From: Channa striata
Lineage: Eukaryota; Chordata; Actinopteri; Anabantiformes; Channidae
DNA length: 64,000 bases
NCBI GenBank assembly: GCA_033026295.1
Contig: CM065173.1
Span: forward strand, 15,438,517-15,502,516
Reading direction: 5' to 3'
The translations under genes were made by a program, and so were the position numbers. The notes beneath the pieces were generated by a model. That model was not told the DNA's origin. It saw nothing but the letters and a program-made list of their open reading frames with translations, and searched no databases. Positions 62,795 through 64,000 of this stretch are shown here, piece after piece. The stretch's first letter is position 1. Each line of letters starts with the position of its first letter.

Positions 62795-63215
62795 GATCGG
62801 GCCCCATTTCTCTGTCTAATACCGACTCAAGCCCGAGGGTGTGGTGGCCGAACCAGAGCCGAGCCTGCGAAGCACATTGTATTTCATGTCCAAGCCTGAC
62901 TCTAACTTGCTTAATGACTGCTTAACACCTGGCCGAGGGACAACAGTTAATAATTAGCCTCCTGGCTAACACTGGCACATTTACAGTAATGTTGATGAAT
63001 GTGCACTATCCCTGAAATAAAGAAAAGGAAAAGACCTGAGTGCCGGGACCAGCTGAGTTCCTGCTGTGTTTTCTCTAGTACATACATACTAAATGTCATT
63101 TAGTATTTAACAAGTCCTCCTATTTATCCTGACCTGCATGACTGAATCTGGCCTGAACTCAAACATGATTTCCAAATTTTTATCTGACCCAACCCTGCCG
63201 ACCCTCGACCGTGTT
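62795..63215. repeat. Dispersed repeat with 'gggcccc...aagcccgag' and 'ctgacccaaccctgccgacc'
   Basis: Phrases in order are atcgggccccatttct, gactcaagcccgagggtg, gaaccagagccgagcct, taataattagcctcctggct, tagtacatacatactaaatg, and tttatctgacccaaccctgc. These recall a transposon-like repeat seen in percomorph genomes, with diverged CpG positions. No terminal inverted repeat or target duplication could be placed, and no coding frame was found. The overlapping minus-strand frame 63107-63445 is not a gene. Confidence 0.42.
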
Positions 63216-64000
63216 GATCCATTTAGAACATGTGATGCGAATAAAGGAAAAACTGTTAAGAAATAAACAATGTGCAATATGGAACAATGGACATTTTGCT
63301 GCAATATCCTCACACAAACTGTAGAAACTGTACATTGTGATGTGGCACATGTATAAAAAGCATTAGTGAGGCCCTGGAAATGATTGGGACTCGGACTGGG
63401 AAGACAGTGAGAGATGAGTACTTCCAAAATATGAATTACTAACACTATATTCGCTTCCTCAACTTGGCCTTTTGCATTTTTTTATGAAAACTGCACTGAC
63501 TCCACTGATATGATGCTTATAAGAGGACTTAGCACTCTACTGTGGGAAACTGTTCTCTGAATGTCAGCAGTTTGGCCCCGGTCCACAATTTCTTCCTCTG
63601 TCTCACTTTGTCCCTCCCCTGCCTGGCTTGTTCCTCTACTGCAGTTACTGTTGTCGCTGATGCTGCTGGTGTTACTTTAACCATCATCTTCCACCAGCAT
63701 CATTAATTTTCTGCCCTGGGAGGAATTGCTCTAGAGTTTTCTTGTCTTATTTTCTCGTGGCCACCCTTTTCTTTATGGTCTCTCCCCATGCTGAGAAATG
63801 TTGGATTCGTGTTTCCTGTCCACAGCTATTTCCATTAGTCAATTTACCCAGCATGAATGCAAAGTGATTTATCAAACACAAAACATTGCAATCATGATAA
63901 TGACATTTCATATTAAAGCTCTTATAAAAAGGATTATATATATATTTGAGAATATTCTAAATGTGCGTTCATGAGTTACATCTGTTTTTGTGAGCAGCCT
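63216..64000. other. Noncoding DNA to the window edge
   Basis: No gene or repeat family recognised. A short (TA)n tract lies at 63934-63946. The composition around 63560-63780 is pyrimidine-rich on the plus strand (ctcccctgcctggcttgttc), with no open frame of interest. Confidence 0.55.

Noticed and set aside
1..64000. CRISPR arrays, rRNA genes, intact tRNA genes, endogenous retrovirus LTRs
   Set aside because: None seen on either strand. Tandem arrays present are microsatellites, and reverse-transcriptase remnants are of non-LTR type.

Overview
The window looks like teleost fish nuclear DNA, probably from a spiny-rayed (percomorph) species, taken from a gene desert or a very long intron. It is AT-leaning, has vertebrate-style dinucleotide microsatellites and long A/T runs, and carries decayed pieces of repeats that are dispersed through many teleost genomes. 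These include a Tc1-like transposase relic, an L2/CR1-type LINE relic, a tRNA-derived SINE, a PIF/Harbinger-like element with inverted ends, and the 'ATCCATCCATTATCTGT' repeat. Family names come from memory of sequence patterns, not from a search.

I find no protein-coding gene that can be supported. The longest open frames are about 100 to 147 codons, overlap on several frames, and show no domain I recognise. That is what chance gives in 64 kb. One short minus-strand segment (25457-25614) has an exon-like shape and is listed as a weak candidate only. I see no rRNA or intact tRNA gene, CRISPR array, or bacterial feature.

Layout. Positions 1-8565 are unannotated DNA with one faint repeat near 2.3 kb. 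A short inverted-end element lies at 8.6-9.1 kb. A compound microsatellite (13.8 kb) and the Tc1 relic (14.7-15.3 kb) follow. From 15.3 to 26.9 kb there is unique-looking DNA with two enhancer-like stretches. A minus-strand repeat tail sits at 26.9-27.1 kb, the Harbinger-like element at 32.7-33.2 kb, and a transposon-like repeat with a hairpin at 35.6-35.9 kb. From 33.7 to 50 kb are most of the stretches that resemble conserved noncoding elements, including a cluster of three TAATCC sites near 44.7 kb. The SINE is at 50.5-50.7 kb. From 57.9 to 63.2 kb the window becomes a graveyard of mobile elements: the L2-like LINE, a paired-palindrome repeat, a second reverse-transcriptase fragment and a further dispersed repeat.

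No genes work together here. If the window has a function it is most likely cis-regulatory, which sequence alone cannot prove. I did not find a convincing previously undescribed system.
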